Counted from the stretch's first letter, positions 18,346 through 27,393 are shown. The stretch is 64,000 nt of DNA from Hyphomicrobiales bacterium (GCA_900469475.1 UBXG01000009.1:248001-312000); one strand, 5' to 3'. Notes: a model not told the origin generated them from the letters alone. Program-made: numbers and translations.

Positions 18346-19283
18346 GCCGCTCCCAGTTTGATCTTCAGACGGGGATCGAGCACGGGATAAAGAAGATCGA
18401 CCACGAGATTGATGACGACGAAGGCGGTTGCTGCGACGACGACGATTGCCTGGAGAACGGCGACATCCTGACTGTCCACCGCCTGCTTCGTGAGCCCGCC
18501 GATGCCATTAAGGCCAAAGACCGTTTCGGTGATGACAGCGCTGGCGATCAACTCCCCGAACAGCAATCCGGCAACGGTTAAAACCGGCAGCAGCGTGTTC
18601 TTGGCGACGTGACGCCACAGGACCTTGGCATGCGAGAGGCCTTTGGCTCGCGCGACAGGCACGAAGGGCCTCGTCAGGACCTCGTCTATGTTCTTCAGCA
18701 GAATTTGCGCCAGCGGAGCGGAAATCGGCACCGCGACGGTCAGGATGGGCAGGAAAAGACCTTCCCACGGGCCTGGATTGATGACCGGCACGAGGCGGAG
18801 CCGGAAGGAGAATATCTGAATGAGCATGATGCCGAGCCAAAAGGTCGGCACGGATATGAAGAGCGACGGAATCGATTGGATCAGGCCGCGCAGCCAGACA
18901 AGACCGGAGAGATTGCAGGCAATTGCAATCAGAACGGCAAGAAGCGTCGCCACCGCAAAGCCCAATGCTGCAAGCAGCAGCGATGGCGGCAGGTTGGTGG
19001 CAAGCAGTGAGCTCACCGGAACGCCCGCCTGCAGGGAATAGCCGAAATCACCCGTCAGGAAACTCCAGACGGCATGGAGATATTGATGCAGGAACGATCC
19101 GTCGGCGCCGTAAGCCGCCCTGATATCGGCAAGCTGTTCGGGGCTCAGTCCGTAATCCGGGTTCTGGAACTTGATCAGCACCGCGTCGCCCGGCAGCGAC
19201 TGCAGCAACACGAACGAAACGGTGAAAGCCGCCCATAGGACGAACAGCGCCTGCCCGAATTTCGATAGTATGTATCTTGCCAT
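18342..19283 (-). CDS. ABC importer permease, DppB type
   Basis: I start this protein at ATG 19283 (313 residues, MARYILSKFGQALFVLW), because the frame upstream, from 19403, would run back through the intercistronic hairpin into the binding-protein gene. DppB signatures are LLQSLPGDAVLIKF in the first loop, further helices, the coupling loop PFVPVARAKGLSHAKVLWRHVAKN and the C-terminal LLYPVLDPRLKI. It is the first of the two channel subunits of the minus-strand importer. The 61-base gap before it holds a hairpin that probably lowers its expression relative to the binding protein. Confidence 0.88.
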   Translation of the reverse strand: MARYILSKFGQALFVLWAAFTVSFVLLQSLPGDAVLIKFQNPDYGLSPEQLADIRAAYGADGSFLHQYLHAVWSFLTGDFGYSLQAGVPVSSLLATNLPPSLLLAALGFAVATLLAVLIAIACNLSGLVWLRGLIQSIPSLFISVPTFWLGIMLIQIFSFRLRLVPVINPGPWEGLFLPILTVAVPISAPLAQILLKNIDEVLTRPFVPVARAKGLSHAKVLWRHVAKNTLLPVLTVAGLLFGELIASAVITETVFGLNGIGGLTKQAVDSQDVAVLQAIVVVAATAFVVINLVVDLLYPVLDPRLKIKLGAA

Positions 19284-19310
19284 GCCAATACCACGTCTTC
19301 GCGTTGGGAA

Positions 19311-19331
19311 GGCCCGGCACCACGCCGGGCC
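19311..19331 (-). promoter_or_regulatory. intercistronic hairpin after the binding-protein gene
   Basis: A perfect 8-bp stem GGCCCGGC / GCCGGGCC with a five-base loop lies 13 bases past the stop of the binding-protein gene. There is no following T-run, so it is more likely an mRNA-stabilising or attenuating hairpin than a full terminator. Such hairpins let binding proteins be made in excess over permeases. Confidence 0.6.
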
Positions 19332-19344
19332 AACCCCATTTTTA

Positions 19345-20970
19345 TCAGTGTTCAGCGAGCCAGGTGCTGTAGAAGGATGGGCGTCCCACGGCTTCGAATG
19401 CAATTCCCTTCACGTAAGGCGCGCCGGCAAAAACCTGCGGCTCCTCGAAGAAGGGGATGACATAGGCCCGATCGAGCAGATATTCCTGCGCCACCTTGGC
19501 CGCCGCCAGGCGCTTGTCGCGATCCGTCTCGGAGGCGACGGTTTCCAGGATGCCGTTCAGCTTGTCATCCGAGAAACTCGCCTTGGGATTGAGGCCGCCC
19601 TTTTGCAGCAGGGCATCGCGGTTCTTGGGGTAGAACTGGCTCTTGATGACATCGGGATCGGCACGGCCGACCTCGGCGACGACCAGCGGCGTCTTTGCCG
19701 GATCGACATTGTCGGTCACCAGATTTCCCGAGGTGCCGGCAAGAACCTGCAGCTTGACGCCGAGCTTGGCCCATTGCTGCGCGACGAGCTGTAGCACGGC
19801 CTTGTTCTGTGGCTGGGGCAGGGATTCGTAGACTGCAAGCGAAAGCGGCTTGCCATCCTTCTCGCGAACGCCGCTCGCGCCCTTCTTCCAGCCTGCCTCG
19901 TCGAGGAGCTTTTCAGCGAGAGCCGGATCGTAGGTCAGCTTTGACGACAGATCCGCGTAGCCGGCGGCGGCCGACGAAATGACCGATTTCGCCTGCGGAT
20001 AATTCGCAGAAAACAGCGTGTCGACGATTTCCTTGTTATTGGTCGCGTGAAGGAGCGCCTGGCGAACCTTGAGATCGGCAACGAGCGGGTTGTCCGGACG
20101 GAAGGCGACGCTGTCGTTCACGCCGCGGGTCGGCGCCGCATAGATCGTGAAATTCTGGTCGGACACCTGCTTCTCGTCATAGGCCTGCAGCTGACGGATG
20201 AAATCAGCCTGACCGGAAAGCAACGCGCCGATGCGCACGCTGTCCTCGCCGGTGATGATGTATTTGATGCCATCCAGATAGGCACGGCCCTGATGCTCCA
20301 GCTTGCTCGGACCCCAGTTGTAGTCTGTCCGCGCCTTCAGCGAGAGCTGCTTGCCGAGCGTCTCGCTCTCGACGACGAAGGGGCCGGATCCGATAATTTT
20401 CGTCGCATCGCCGAGCTGGTCGAAGGGGAGCGTCAGCGTCTTCAACGAGACCAGGCCGGATCCGATGACAGATGTTCCCTGCAGAAAACCCGGAGATGAT
20501 TTCTTGAAGTAGAACTTGACCGTATAGGGATCGATGACTTCGCTGTGATCGTAATTGTTGATGACTTCGGAAACCGGCTGTTTCAGCTCCTTATTGCCGA
20601 GGCCGAACGTATCGTAGTTCTTTGCAACGGCATTGGCATCGAGCGGGGTGCCGTCGGAAAAGGTCACGCCTTTGCGGATCTTGAACGTATATTCCGTCGC
20701 CGCATCGTTGACCGTCCAGGATTCGGCAATCCACGGCTCGATATCAAGCGTCTTCGGGTTCTGATAGGTCAGCTTGTCGGTGATCTGGTTGAGAATGCCG
20801 CCGTTCGGATAGAATCCGCCTGCCGGCGGATAGAGGTTCGTATGCGCCTGCTGTTCGAGATAAATCAGCGTGCCGCCTTTGACCGGCTGGTCATCGGCGA
20901 ATGCCACCGGCGCCGCCAGTAGCCACACGCTCAGTAAACTTGCCGCCTTGAATTTGGCTTTGATGCCCAT
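19345..20970 (-). CDS. ABC importer substrate-binding protein, family 5 (KPN_01854-like)
   Basis: The 541-residue protein has a Sec signal peptide (residues 1 to about 25, ending PVAFADD), unlike the Tat signal of its counterpart at 6878. The mature chain opens VKGGTLIYLEQQAHTNLYPPAGGFYPNGG and has YTFKIRKGVTFSDGTPLDANAVAKNYD, the family 5 core. It fits the binding-protein family named for Klebsiella KPN_01854, known to sit with the KPN_01858-type monooxygenase found downstream here. It heads a seven-gene minus-strand operon ending at 13407. AGAGG lies before the ATG. The ligand is not known; family 5 proteins are not limited to peptides. Confidence 0.88.
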   Translation of the reverse strand: MGIKAKFKAASLLSVWLLAAPVAFADDQPVKGGTLIYLEQQAHTNLYPPAGGFYPNGGILNQITDKLTYQNPKTLDIEPWIAESWTVNDAATEYTFKIRKGVTFSDGTPLDANAVAKNYDTFGLGNKELKQPVSEVINNYDHSEVIDPYTVKFYFKKSSPGFLQGTSVIGSGLVSLKTLTLPFDQLGDATKIIGSGPFVVESETLGKQLSLKARTDYNWGPSKLEHQGRAYLDGIKYIITGEDSVRIGALLSGQADFIRQLQAYDEKQVSDQNFTIYAAPTRGVNDSVAFRPDNPLVADLKVRQALLHATNNKEIVDTLFSANYPQAKSVISSAAAGYADLSSKLTYDPALAEKLLDEAGWKKGASGVREKDGKPLSLAVYESLPQPQNKAVLQLVAQQWAKLGVKLQVLAGTSGNLVTDNVDPAKTPLVVAEVGRADPDVIKSQFYPKNRDALLQKGGLNPKASFSDDKLNGILETVASETDRDKRLAAAKVAQEYLLDRAYVIPFFEEPQVFAGAPYVKGIAFEAVGRPSFYSTWLAEH

Positions 20971-21366
20971 TGTGTAAGCCTCTGTAGGATAATGCGCATC
21001 AACCTACGGCAAACACCTATATATCTATAGAATTAATATTCTAATTTGGACACAAGTCGGGAAACGAACGCGACTATATTTTCGGGTTGAATGGGCCTGT
21101 CGCGCTGCTTGATGGGACAAGCATCCACCAAAAATGAGCGGGCAATATTCGCGCATTCAGAAACGCCTCCGCAATCCAATGCGCTTCCGCTCCTCGATAC
21201 CCTTCAATCTTTTCTAATAGAATTGTTTTCCCCTATGGCCCGACTATTTGGCATTGCCGAGAATGGCCTGCCGCATCTACCACGCATATAATACAGTAAA
21301 TTAATGGACTAATCGAACTTGGAACGCCTCCGATCGTTCGTTCGGAAGAATCGATTTCAACGGGTG
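20971..21366. other. AT-rich promoter region with inverted repeat
   Basis: This 396-base gap holds the promoter of the minus-strand importer operon. An inverted repeat TAGAAT-TAAT-ATTCTA lies at 21028-21043, 58 bases before the start codon, in an AT-rich block. It could be a regulator site. No gene of recognisable family is present; the frame at 21091-21291 has no family features. Confidence 0.45.
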
Positions 21367-21570
21367 ATGAAGATGACCAGACAGGTGATTGAATATGCCG
21401 GCGTTCCGGTGGGCATCGTCGTTCCGGACAAGGGCGCGCTAAAGTTCATCGCAGTCAAGTTTCATGTCTATGATCTCGACGGCCAACATTCTGCCGCCGC
21501 TTCGGACGTGCTGCGGGCCATCCATCAATTGGCGTCCCCGTCGACCGGCGACCTCGACCGCGCGGCGTAA
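21367..21570 (+). CDS. small conserved rhizobial protein of unknown function
   Basis: The 67-residue product (start ATG 21367, with ATG 21373 also possible) reads TRQVIEYAGVPVGIVVPDKG followed by a FIAVKFHVYDLDGQ segment. I recognise this as a short protein widespread in Rhizobiaceae, often present in several copies. The EYAGVPVGIVVPDKG stretch looks like a small beta-rich fold. No enzymatic motif, signal peptide or membrane segment is visible. Function is unknown. Confidence 0.6.
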   Translation: MKMTRQVIEYAGVPVGIVVPDKGALKFIAVKFHVYDLDGQHSAAASDVLRAIHQLASPSTGDLDRAA

Positions 21571-21675
21571 AGGAAGGCATATCATGAGCAGGCTGTATCG
21601 CTTCTTTCGGCTCTCCGCACAACGCGACGACCTATTTTCATGCCTTAACCTATTCTCATACTGAGAGCTCTTCAT

Positions 21676-22521
21676 ATGGCTGTTACTGCCCAACCCCTCA
21701 TCCTCGATCACGCCGTCATCGGCGCCCTTGACCGGCTGGATGAGGCCGCCGCAATCTACCGCAAACTCGGCTTTGCGCTGACCCCACGCGGTTACCATAC
21801 GCTGGGCTCCATCAATCATCTTGCCGTGTTCGGCGAGAACTATCTGGAGCTGCTCGGATTTCCGCCTGACAGTGACGGGAACCGCGCCGATCTCTGGTCT
21901 TATCCGATCGGTTTGAACGGGCTTGCTTTTCGAACCACCGACGCCGCCAGCCTGCAACGCGAATTGGGCGACGCCGGCAAACCCGTCACCGAATGGCGTG
22001 ATTTCTCGCGCCCTGCCGATGTGGGCGGCATAGAGAAGTCAGCCAGTTTCCGCACCTTTCAGATCGGTAAGGAGGCGCTCTCCAACGGCCGCTTCTTCTT
22101 CTGCCAGCACAATACGCCGGAGCTGGTGTGGCAGCCGAAGGATCAGAGTCACCCCAACGGTGTTCTCGATATCGTCGATGTCTTCATCGTCAGCCGCGCT
22201 CCTCAAGCGATTACCGAACTGCTAGGTGGATTCGCCAATACCGATGCTCCCGACATCGTTAGCGAGGGCATTGCAATTCACGCCGGCACCGTCACACTTC
22301 ATATTCTGTCCGAGGCTGATGCTGCCTCCCGATTCGGCTCTTCCATTCCGACAGATTTTGACGGCAACGAAAGAAAAGTGGCGCTCGGATTGAAGGTACG
22401 ATCGCTTGAAGCAACCGCAGACGTCTTGGCGCAGGGAGGCTTTTCGCCTCACGCCTTCGAGGGTGGTCTGCTTGTTGATGCCGATGCCGCCAATGGAGTC
22501 GCGCTATGGTTCAAGGAGTAG
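21676..22521 (+). CDS. VOC-superfamily (glyoxalase/dioxygenase-like) protein
   Basis: The 281-residue protein opens LILDHAVIGALDRLDEAAAIYRKLGFALTPRGYH, the first beta-alpha-beta module of the vicinal oxygen chelate fold. GSINHLAVFGENYLELLGF supplies a metal-ligand-type His and Glu. A second module with HPNGVLDIVDVFIVS follows. It belongs to the group often annotated Glyoxalase_3-like. The reaction is unknown; family members include dioxygenases, isomerases and resistance proteins. It stands alone, with 105 bases before and 135 after it. Confidence 0.8.
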   Translation: MAVTAQPLILDHAVIGALDRLDEAAAIYRKLGFALTPRGYHTLGSINHLAVFGENYLELLGFPPDSDGNRADLWSYPIGLNGLAFRTTDAASLQRELGDAGKPVTEWRDFSRPADVGGIEKSASFRTFQIGKEALSNGRFFFCQHNTPELVWQPKDQSHPNGVLDIVDVFIVSRAPQAITELLGGFANTDAPDIVSEGIAIHAGTVTLHILSEADAASRFGSSIPTDFDGNERKVALGLKVRSLEATADVLAQGGFSPHAFEGGLLVDADAANGVALWFKE

Positions 22522-22656
22522 AAGAGCCGGCGCATACTTGAGGGTGACGCACAAATAGTACGGCAGGAGCTCCCGAACGGCGGCAACTGAGATGCCGGTA
22601 TCCGGCATTGCGATCGTTCAGCGCTTCGATATCGAAATCAATGCAAGGAACTCCGC

Positions 22657-23688
22657 ATGGCCAATCAGCCCGTCACCACCCGTATCGTGCTTGCCTCCCG
22701 TCCCGTTGGAAAACCGGTGACGGCGAACTTCCGGCTTGAACGGGAAACCTTGCGGGATCTCGACGAAGGCGAGGTTCTTCTGCAAATCCTTTATCTTTCT
22801 CTCGACCCCTATATGCGAGGTCGCATGGACGACGCGAAATCCTATGCCGCGCCGGTCGAAATTGGCGGCGTGATGGAAGGCGGAACCGTCGCGCGCGTAG
22901 TCAAATCACGCAATACGGAATTCACGCCGGGGGACATCGTCCTCTCCCATTCCGGCTGGCAGAGCCATGCGATCTCAAACGGCGCGGGATTGCGCAAGCT
23001 CGACCCCAATGTGGCGCCGATCTCGACGGCACTCGGCATTCTGGGAATGCCCGGCTTCACGGCTTATGCGGGGCTGCGCAATATCGCACGACCCCAAGCC
23101 GGAGAGACATTGGTCGTTGCCGCCGCAAGCGGCGCGGTCGGCTCGGCCGTCGGGCAGATCGCCAAGATCTTTGGTGCAAGGGTGGTCGGGATCGCAGGCG
23201 GCCCGGACAAGTGCCGCTATATCCACGACGAACTCGGTTTCGATGCCGCGATCGATCACCGGGCCGGCGACTTTCAAGCCCAGCTTGCATCGGCTTGTCC
23301 GAAGGGCATCGACATTTACTTCGAAAATGTCGGCGGACACGTCTGGAACGCGGTGTTTCCATTGCTGAACGATTTCGCGCGCGTTCCGATCTGCGGGCTG
23401 ATTGCACATTATAACGAAGACCCGTCCACTTCGCGCGGATCGGACCAGCTGCCAGCGGTCATGCGCGCCATCCTCAGAAAGAGCCTGACCATCCGGGGTT
23501 TCATACAACGCGAATTCGCCGATCAGCGCCCCGATTTCTATCGCGAAGCCGGAAAATGGATTTCCGAGGGGCGGCTCAAATATAAGGAGGACATCGTGGA
23601 TGGGCTCGAAAACGCTCCGGAAGCTTTCCTCGGGCTGCTGGAAGGGCGGAACTTCGGTAAACTGGTCGTGCGTGTCGCACAGAGCTGA
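22657..23688 (+). CDS. NADP-dependent alkenal/enone reductase, MDR family (CurA / leukotriene B4 dehydrogenase-like)
   Basis: The 343-residue zinc-free medium-chain dehydrogenase has the characteristic LSLDPYMRGRM motif near residues 47-57 and the nucleotide-binding segment VVAAASGAVGSAVGQIAKIFGARVVGIAGG. YFENVGGHVWNAV is also a hallmark of the CurA/LTB4DH group. It would reduce carbon-carbon double bonds of enals or enones with NADPH in the cytosol. The start follows an AAGGA site. No neighbour shows a dedicated pathway, so a general detoxification role is most likely. Confidence 0.9.
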   Translation: MANQPVTTRIVLASRPVGKPVTANFRLERETLRDLDEGEVLLQILYLSLDPYMRGRMDDAKSYAAPVEIGGVMEGGTVARVVKSRNTEFTPGDIVLSHSGWQSHAISNGAGLRKLDPNVAPISTALGILGMPGFTAYAGLRNIARPQAGETLVVAAASGAVGSAVGQIAKIFGARVVGIAGGPDKCRYIHDELGFDAAIDHRAGDFQAQLASACPKGIDIYFENVGGHVWNAVFPLLNDFARVPICGLIAHYNEDPSTSRGSDQLPAVMRAILRKSLTIRGFIQREFADQRPDFYREAGKWISEGRLKYKEDIVDGLENAPEAFLGLLEGRNFGKLVVRVAQS

Positions 23689-23720
23689 CCGCCAGCCGTC
23701 AGTCGGCGCATATCGGTCCT

Positions 23721-25073
23721 TCACCGCAATCTCTCAGAAATGGCCTCGGCGACCTTTCTTGCCTGCACGCGGATATCCGGCACGGCGGTAATTTCCCAGA
23801 ATTGGCCCGCAGTCAGCGCGCCAACGGCATAGATGACCGCTTCGCTGCCGCTCGAACCGGGGATGCGCGAGCGAGCATCGACCACCAGTCCAAGACGAAG
23901 CGGGTCTGCCTCGATCAGGCCTTGGCGCTGCATCTCCTGCAGCAATGGAGAATGGGCGATGCCTGCCCGCTCCATGCCGGTGCAATTCACGATCCAATCC
24001 GCCTCAATCGATGCGGTAAAGCTCTCGCCGCGCGGCCGGTAATGCACGGTCAAAGCCTTGGTTTTCTCGACATTCTGGAGATAGCCGGCGCGGACCGAAA
24101 CCTGGCCGCTTTGCAGCATCGTCTCAAATCTCCGGAACACATCCGGCGCAACCCGATGACGATGGATATTCCACCAGGGTAACGCATGGCGCAAAAAGCG
24201 GCGGCGCTCGGCCTCCGGCAATCTCGACCAGAGAGCTTGCGTTTTCGGGCGCAGGCCATCCATGACTCTGCGCCAGTCCCCCACATCTTTGCTTTCGCGA
24301 CGGAGAACATGCAGGAGTTCACTCATCCGCGTGGGCAAGGCTCCGACGTCGATCTCGACCACCGGCTTCGGATGACTGACGTGATCGCGCGGAACCAGAC
24401 CCCGCCGCGACAACACGATTATCTTGCCGGTGAAACCGTGAGCAGACAGTGCCAAAACCTGATCGATCATCGTCAATCCCGAACCCAGGATACAGACAGT
24501 ATCAGTCTTACTGACGCGCCTCAGCCATGACAGTCGCCATGGATTTTCGATGATGTGGGAGCGCAGGCCGGCAGGCAATCCGGTCAAATCGAAGGGCAGT
24601 TGGGCATTCCCCACTCCCAGACAAAGCACGACGCTTCGCCCGGCGATCTCATTGCCGTTGTCCAAAATAAAACCGAGCGCGGAACCGTAGCGCTCAACGC
24701 ATCCGGTCGCCTTGGCCTTGATGAAATCAACCCGGCAACGCCGTTTCCTGTTGCGCAGCAGAGCAGCCAAACTGTCTCGAATATACAGGCCATAGTCCTG
24801 CCTGGAGGCGAAATCCCCCGCATCCAACGGTCGCTTATGCTCCCGCAGCCATTCGACGAATGCATTCGGCCGGTCTGGGAAGAGGCTCATACGGCCGGCG
24901 GGCACGTTCAAGCGATGCAGATAGAGCTCGGTGCGATAGGCGGTTCCGCGGCCAAATCCGGGATCGTCTCCGACGATGGCGATGGATGCGGTTTCGGGAA
25001 GCAGTTCCACGAGGTTGCAGACGGTGGAGATGGCGGAAAAGCCGGAACCCACGACAACGGCATCATAGATCAT
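23721..25073 (-). CDS. FAD/NAD(P)-binding oxidoreductase (FAD_NAD-binding, YdhS-like)
   Basis: The 450-residue protein begins with the FAD-binding motif VVVGSGFSAIS (residues 6-16). GRGTAYRTELYLHRLNVPAGRMSLF follows, a stretch typical of the FAD_NAD-binding (PF13454-type) family, to which E. coli YdhS belongs. A second dinucleotide site is likely at CILGSGLTMIDQVLAL, and the C-terminal GSEAVIYAVGALTAGQFWEITAVPDIRVQA is typical. The gene converges with the CurA-like gene 32 bases away. The physiological electron donor and acceptor are unknown. Confidence 0.8.
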   Translation of the reverse strand: MIYDAVVVGSGFSAISTVCNLVELLPETASIAIVGDDPGFGRGTAYRTELYLHRLNVPAGRMSLFPDRPNAFVEWLREHKRPLDAGDFASRQDYGLYIRDSLAALLRNRKRRCRVDFIKAKATGCVERYGSALGFILDNGNEIAGRSVVLCLGVGNAQLPFDLTGLPAGLRSHIIENPWRLSWLRRVSKTDTVCILGSGLTMIDQVLALSAHGFTGKIIVLSRRGLVPRDHVSHPKPVVEIDVGALPTRMSELLHVLRRESKDVGDWRRVMDGLRPKTQALWSRLPEAERRRFLRHALPWWNIHRHRVAPDVFRRFETMLQSGQVSVRAGYLQNVEKTKALTVHYRPRGESFTASIEADWIVNCTGMERAGIAHSPLLQEMQRQGLIEADPLRLGLVVDARSRIPGSSGSEAVIYAVGALTAGQFWEITAVPDIRVQARKVAEAISERLR

Positions 25074-25396
25074 GGCTTGCCTTCTTCACTTTCGGGCGCT
25101 GCGGGAATTGCCAATAAATTCCTTTTGTCTGATTTAGGGCGGATGGATTTCGATCCAACATGCGACGATGTCTTGCCGGGAGATATCCAATGTCGCCCTA
25201 CCTTCTTCCGCTCATGACACGGCCGTGCGCTTGGCACGCTTTCCCGATGGCTAAGATATTATCTATAAATTTCGTAGATTAAAAGAATAGGTTCCGCCGC
25301 CTTCCCTTGAATGGGCAAATGAATTTCTTTGTCCTGCAGGTAGCTCTCCCCAGCGGCCGGCAGCGCATTTTCTCAGCCGCTTATTGTTCCAATGAA
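25074..25396. other. intergenic region, nothing recognised
   Basis: About 320 bases lie between the FAD oxidoreductase start and the EcfG-like promoter. The stretch around 25250-25290 is AT-rich. I see no gene, no strong hairpin and no repeat. Confidence 0.4.
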
Positions 25397-25421
25397 GGAA
25401 CTCTGGGTGCCGACATGAGTT
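25397..25421 (+). promoter_or_regulatory. candidate EcfG (general stress sigma) promoter
   Basis: GGAAC at 25397-25401 and AGTT at 25418-25421 are separated by 16 bases. This matches the alphaproteobacterial EcfG pattern (GGAAC, 16-17 bases, cGTT). It ends about 30 bases before the ATG at 25451 of a CBS-domain gene, a class often in the general stress regulon. One base of the -10 part differs from the consensus. Confidence 0.5.
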
Positions 25422-25450
25422 GGGGTCTTTCCTTCAAGAAGGATAGAGAC

Positions 25451-25756
25451 ATGTAAGTGAACGCAGCAATGACACGCGACGTGCGCGTCGCAAATCCCAA
25501 CCATTCCATTCGCGAAGCTGCGACCATGATGGCCGATCTCGATGCCGGCATTATCCCCGTCGGCGAGCATGACAGGCTCGTGGGCATGATCACGGACCGC
25601 GACATCGCGGTACGCGCAGTCGCGCAAGGAAAAGGACCGGAAACCAGGATCGGCGACGTGATGTCGGCGGAGGTCAAATATTGCTTCGAGGACGGATCCG
25701 CCGGCGCTGCACTCGCCGAAATATCGAGGCCTGGAGGAGCCCATTCGCAGAGCTGA
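25451..25756 (+). pseudogene. CBS-domain protein with an internal deletion
   Basis: From GTG 25457 the product is 99 residues: AMTRDVRVANPNHSIREAATMM, one CBS motif ending ITDRDIAVRAVAQGKGPETRIGDVM, then EVKYCFED joined straight to AALAEISRPGGAHSQS. The ending is the normal C-terminus I know from rhizobial two-CBS proteins of about 140 residues, so the second CBS domain appears to have been removed in frame. ATG 25451 has the better-spaced AAGGA ribosome site but is followed at once by TAA, which suggests a nonsense change at codon 2. It may still make a short single-CBS product from the GTG. Family pattern recalled, not aligned. Confidence 0.6.
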
Positions 25757-25783
25757 ACCGGCGACTATCGAAGGAGTGACGCG

Positions 25784-26076
25784 ATGTCTGCATCAAAAAC
25801 AACGACGGATCACAAGCTGATCCGCCAATGGGTGGAATCAAGAGGCGGACACCCATCCCGCGTGAAGAACGCCGGGGGCGCTGGCGGCCTTTTGTGGATC
25901 GATTTCGGAGCGCCGGAGAAAAACCTGAAGGAAATCGCCTGGTACGAATTCTTCCGGATCTTCGACGAGAACAAGCTGGTATTCCTCCATCAGGAAAAGA
26001 CGGAAAAAGCTCGCTTGCCCGCCGGGCCGAACCTCTTGCGAACGCAGTGCGATTCACGTCGTTGCCTGGCGTTTAA
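25784..26076 (+). pseudogene. small conserved stress-type protein, frameshifted near its 3' end
   Basis: The first 72 codons read TTDHKLIRQWVESRGGHPSRVKNAG, then LWIDFGAP and FFRIFDENKLVFLHQEKT. They belong to a short (about 90-residue) family common in rhizobia that normally ends with a DGKTSRF-like stretch. Near 26000 the frame changes: DGKSS is read in another frame that stops at 26076. The original frame instead runs on to 26287, through a tail unlike any protein and antisense to the next gene. A small deletion around 26000 explains this. It lies 27 bases after the damaged CBS gene and probably shares its promoter. Confidence 0.6.
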
Positions 26077-26089
26077 AGGTCTCGCCCGT

Positions 26090-27382
26090 TCAGTAGGAAA
26101 TTCGTCCATCGACGATTGGCGACGATCCCGAGGAAAGCTGTTGTTTCAACACCTGCCTCGCATCGTCGCTGATGATCGACATCGGAGCTGCGACTGCGAC
26201 CTTTGCCGCCGAGCCCGCCAGATCCGCGGTTCGCACGGCCGCAATGCCTACCCTATCCGCAAGCGAGACCTGGCCAGCGTCCAATGACTGCCCTGCCAGC
26301 CGCCGTCCGAGCAGTTGGACCATGTCGCGATTGTCCGCAAAGGTATTGTGGCCCAGCGCGTCGTCCGGTTTTACGGAACTCGTATCGACGACCGTGATCC
26401 CGAGCTTGGCCAAGTCTGCCGCATAGGGTGTTGAATCGAAGCCGCCGACCCGATTGACGCCACCGGAGAGCCACCGCGAAACCTGTAGCGCCTTGTCCTT
26501 GGTGGAGGAAAAAATCGTAAAGTGCGGTCGTTGCACGCCCATCTCGATCATCTGCCGGCGGAATACGTCGATATCGATGTCAGGCGATGCAAGGATGACA
26601 TTCTTCACCTTTGACGGAATTGTCTTGTTGCGCATGGCAACGCCGCGCAACGCCTCCGCCGTCAACCATGATCCCATGGAGTGGGCAAGGATCGTCACCT
26701 CACCGACATCGGGACTTTTGGCAGCCTGCAGGATCATATCTTCGAGCGCTCGTCGCGAGAAATTCGTGCTTTCCTTGTCGTAGAGATAGTCGAAAACGTT
26801 GCCGCGCGAGGGCCAGGTGAAGAGGATCGGCGCGGCATCCGTTCCGGAATCATGCATGATCTGCGCGAAGCGGAAGACGGCGTCGGCATAGGTATTGTTG
26901 AAGCCGTGCACGAAGATAACAACCTGCCGCTTGGCATTGCGATTCTTGCCGAACCATTCGAAAATATTGCGCTCGGATGCCACCTTTCCGACTTTTAGGA
27001 CTGCAAACTCTTTCTCGGGATTGGCCGGTACATGCGATGGCCATTGCACTTCGCCGATCTTGCGATTTCGATCGGGAGGAACGGAAACGACGATATCGTT
27101 GAGAGAAATCGCCGTTCCACGCTCGCCGGAATAAAGCTCGCCTGCTTTGTCGGTCGGCTGGCGTGTCGTCGCCACCATGATGTCCACGGTGCTGGTGCCT
27201 GGTCCCGCCGTTGCGACCGGCTGGAGAACATTCTCCAGCCGCCCCGCGCAGCCTGCCAGGACCGACAGGGAGATCAGAACGGAAAGACCAGACCGCTTGA
27301 GAACAAATGAGGTCAAGCTGCGCTGTGCGCAGGCAGCATAACGGGTGCTGCCGGCGAGGTCCCTTCGTCCAACTTTCTGCAT
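26090..27382 (-). CDS. lipoprotein alpha/beta hydrolase (DUF900 family)
   Basis: I use ATG 27382 (430 residues), 11 bases after the RND pump stop and behind an AGGGG site; the frame stays open further upstream only inside the pump gene. The protein has an N-terminal hydrophobic segment with a lipobox LAGC (Cys45). The hydrolase core shows VVIFVHGFNNTYADAVFRF (oxyanion-region HGFN) and ILAHSMGSWLTAEAL with the nucleophile Ser in HSMGS. Both are typical of DUF900 proteins. It would be tethered in the periplasm. As the last gene of an efflux operon it may act on an envelope or lipid-linked substrate, but that is only inference. Confidence 0.85.
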   Translation of the reverse strand: MQKVGRRDLAGSTRYAACAQRSLTSFVLKRSGLSVLISLSVLAGCAGRLENVLQPVATAGPGTSTVDIMVATTRQPTDKAGELYSGERGTAISLNDIVVSVPPDRNRKIGEVQWPSHVPANPEKEFAVLKVGKVASERNIFEWFGKNRNAKRQVVIFVHGFNNTYADAVFRFAQIMHDSGTDAAPILFTWPSRGNVFDYLYDKESTNFSRRALEDMILQAAKSPDVGEVTILAHSMGSWLTAEALRGVAMRNKTIPSKVKNVILASPDIDIDVFRRQMIEMGVQRPHFTIFSSTKDKALQVSRWLSGGVNRVGGFDSTPYAADLAKLGITVVDTSSVKPDDALGHNTFADNRDMVQLLGRRLAGQSLDAGQVSLADRVGIAAVRTADLAGSAAKVAVAAPMSIISDDARQVLKQQLSSGSSPIVDGRISY

Positions 27383-27393
27383 CGGACGCCCCT

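Noticed and set aside
26077..26287. C-terminal tail of the 167-residue frame at 25784
   Set aside because: It is antisense to the hydrolase 3' end and reads as non-protein sequence after a probable frameshift at 26000.
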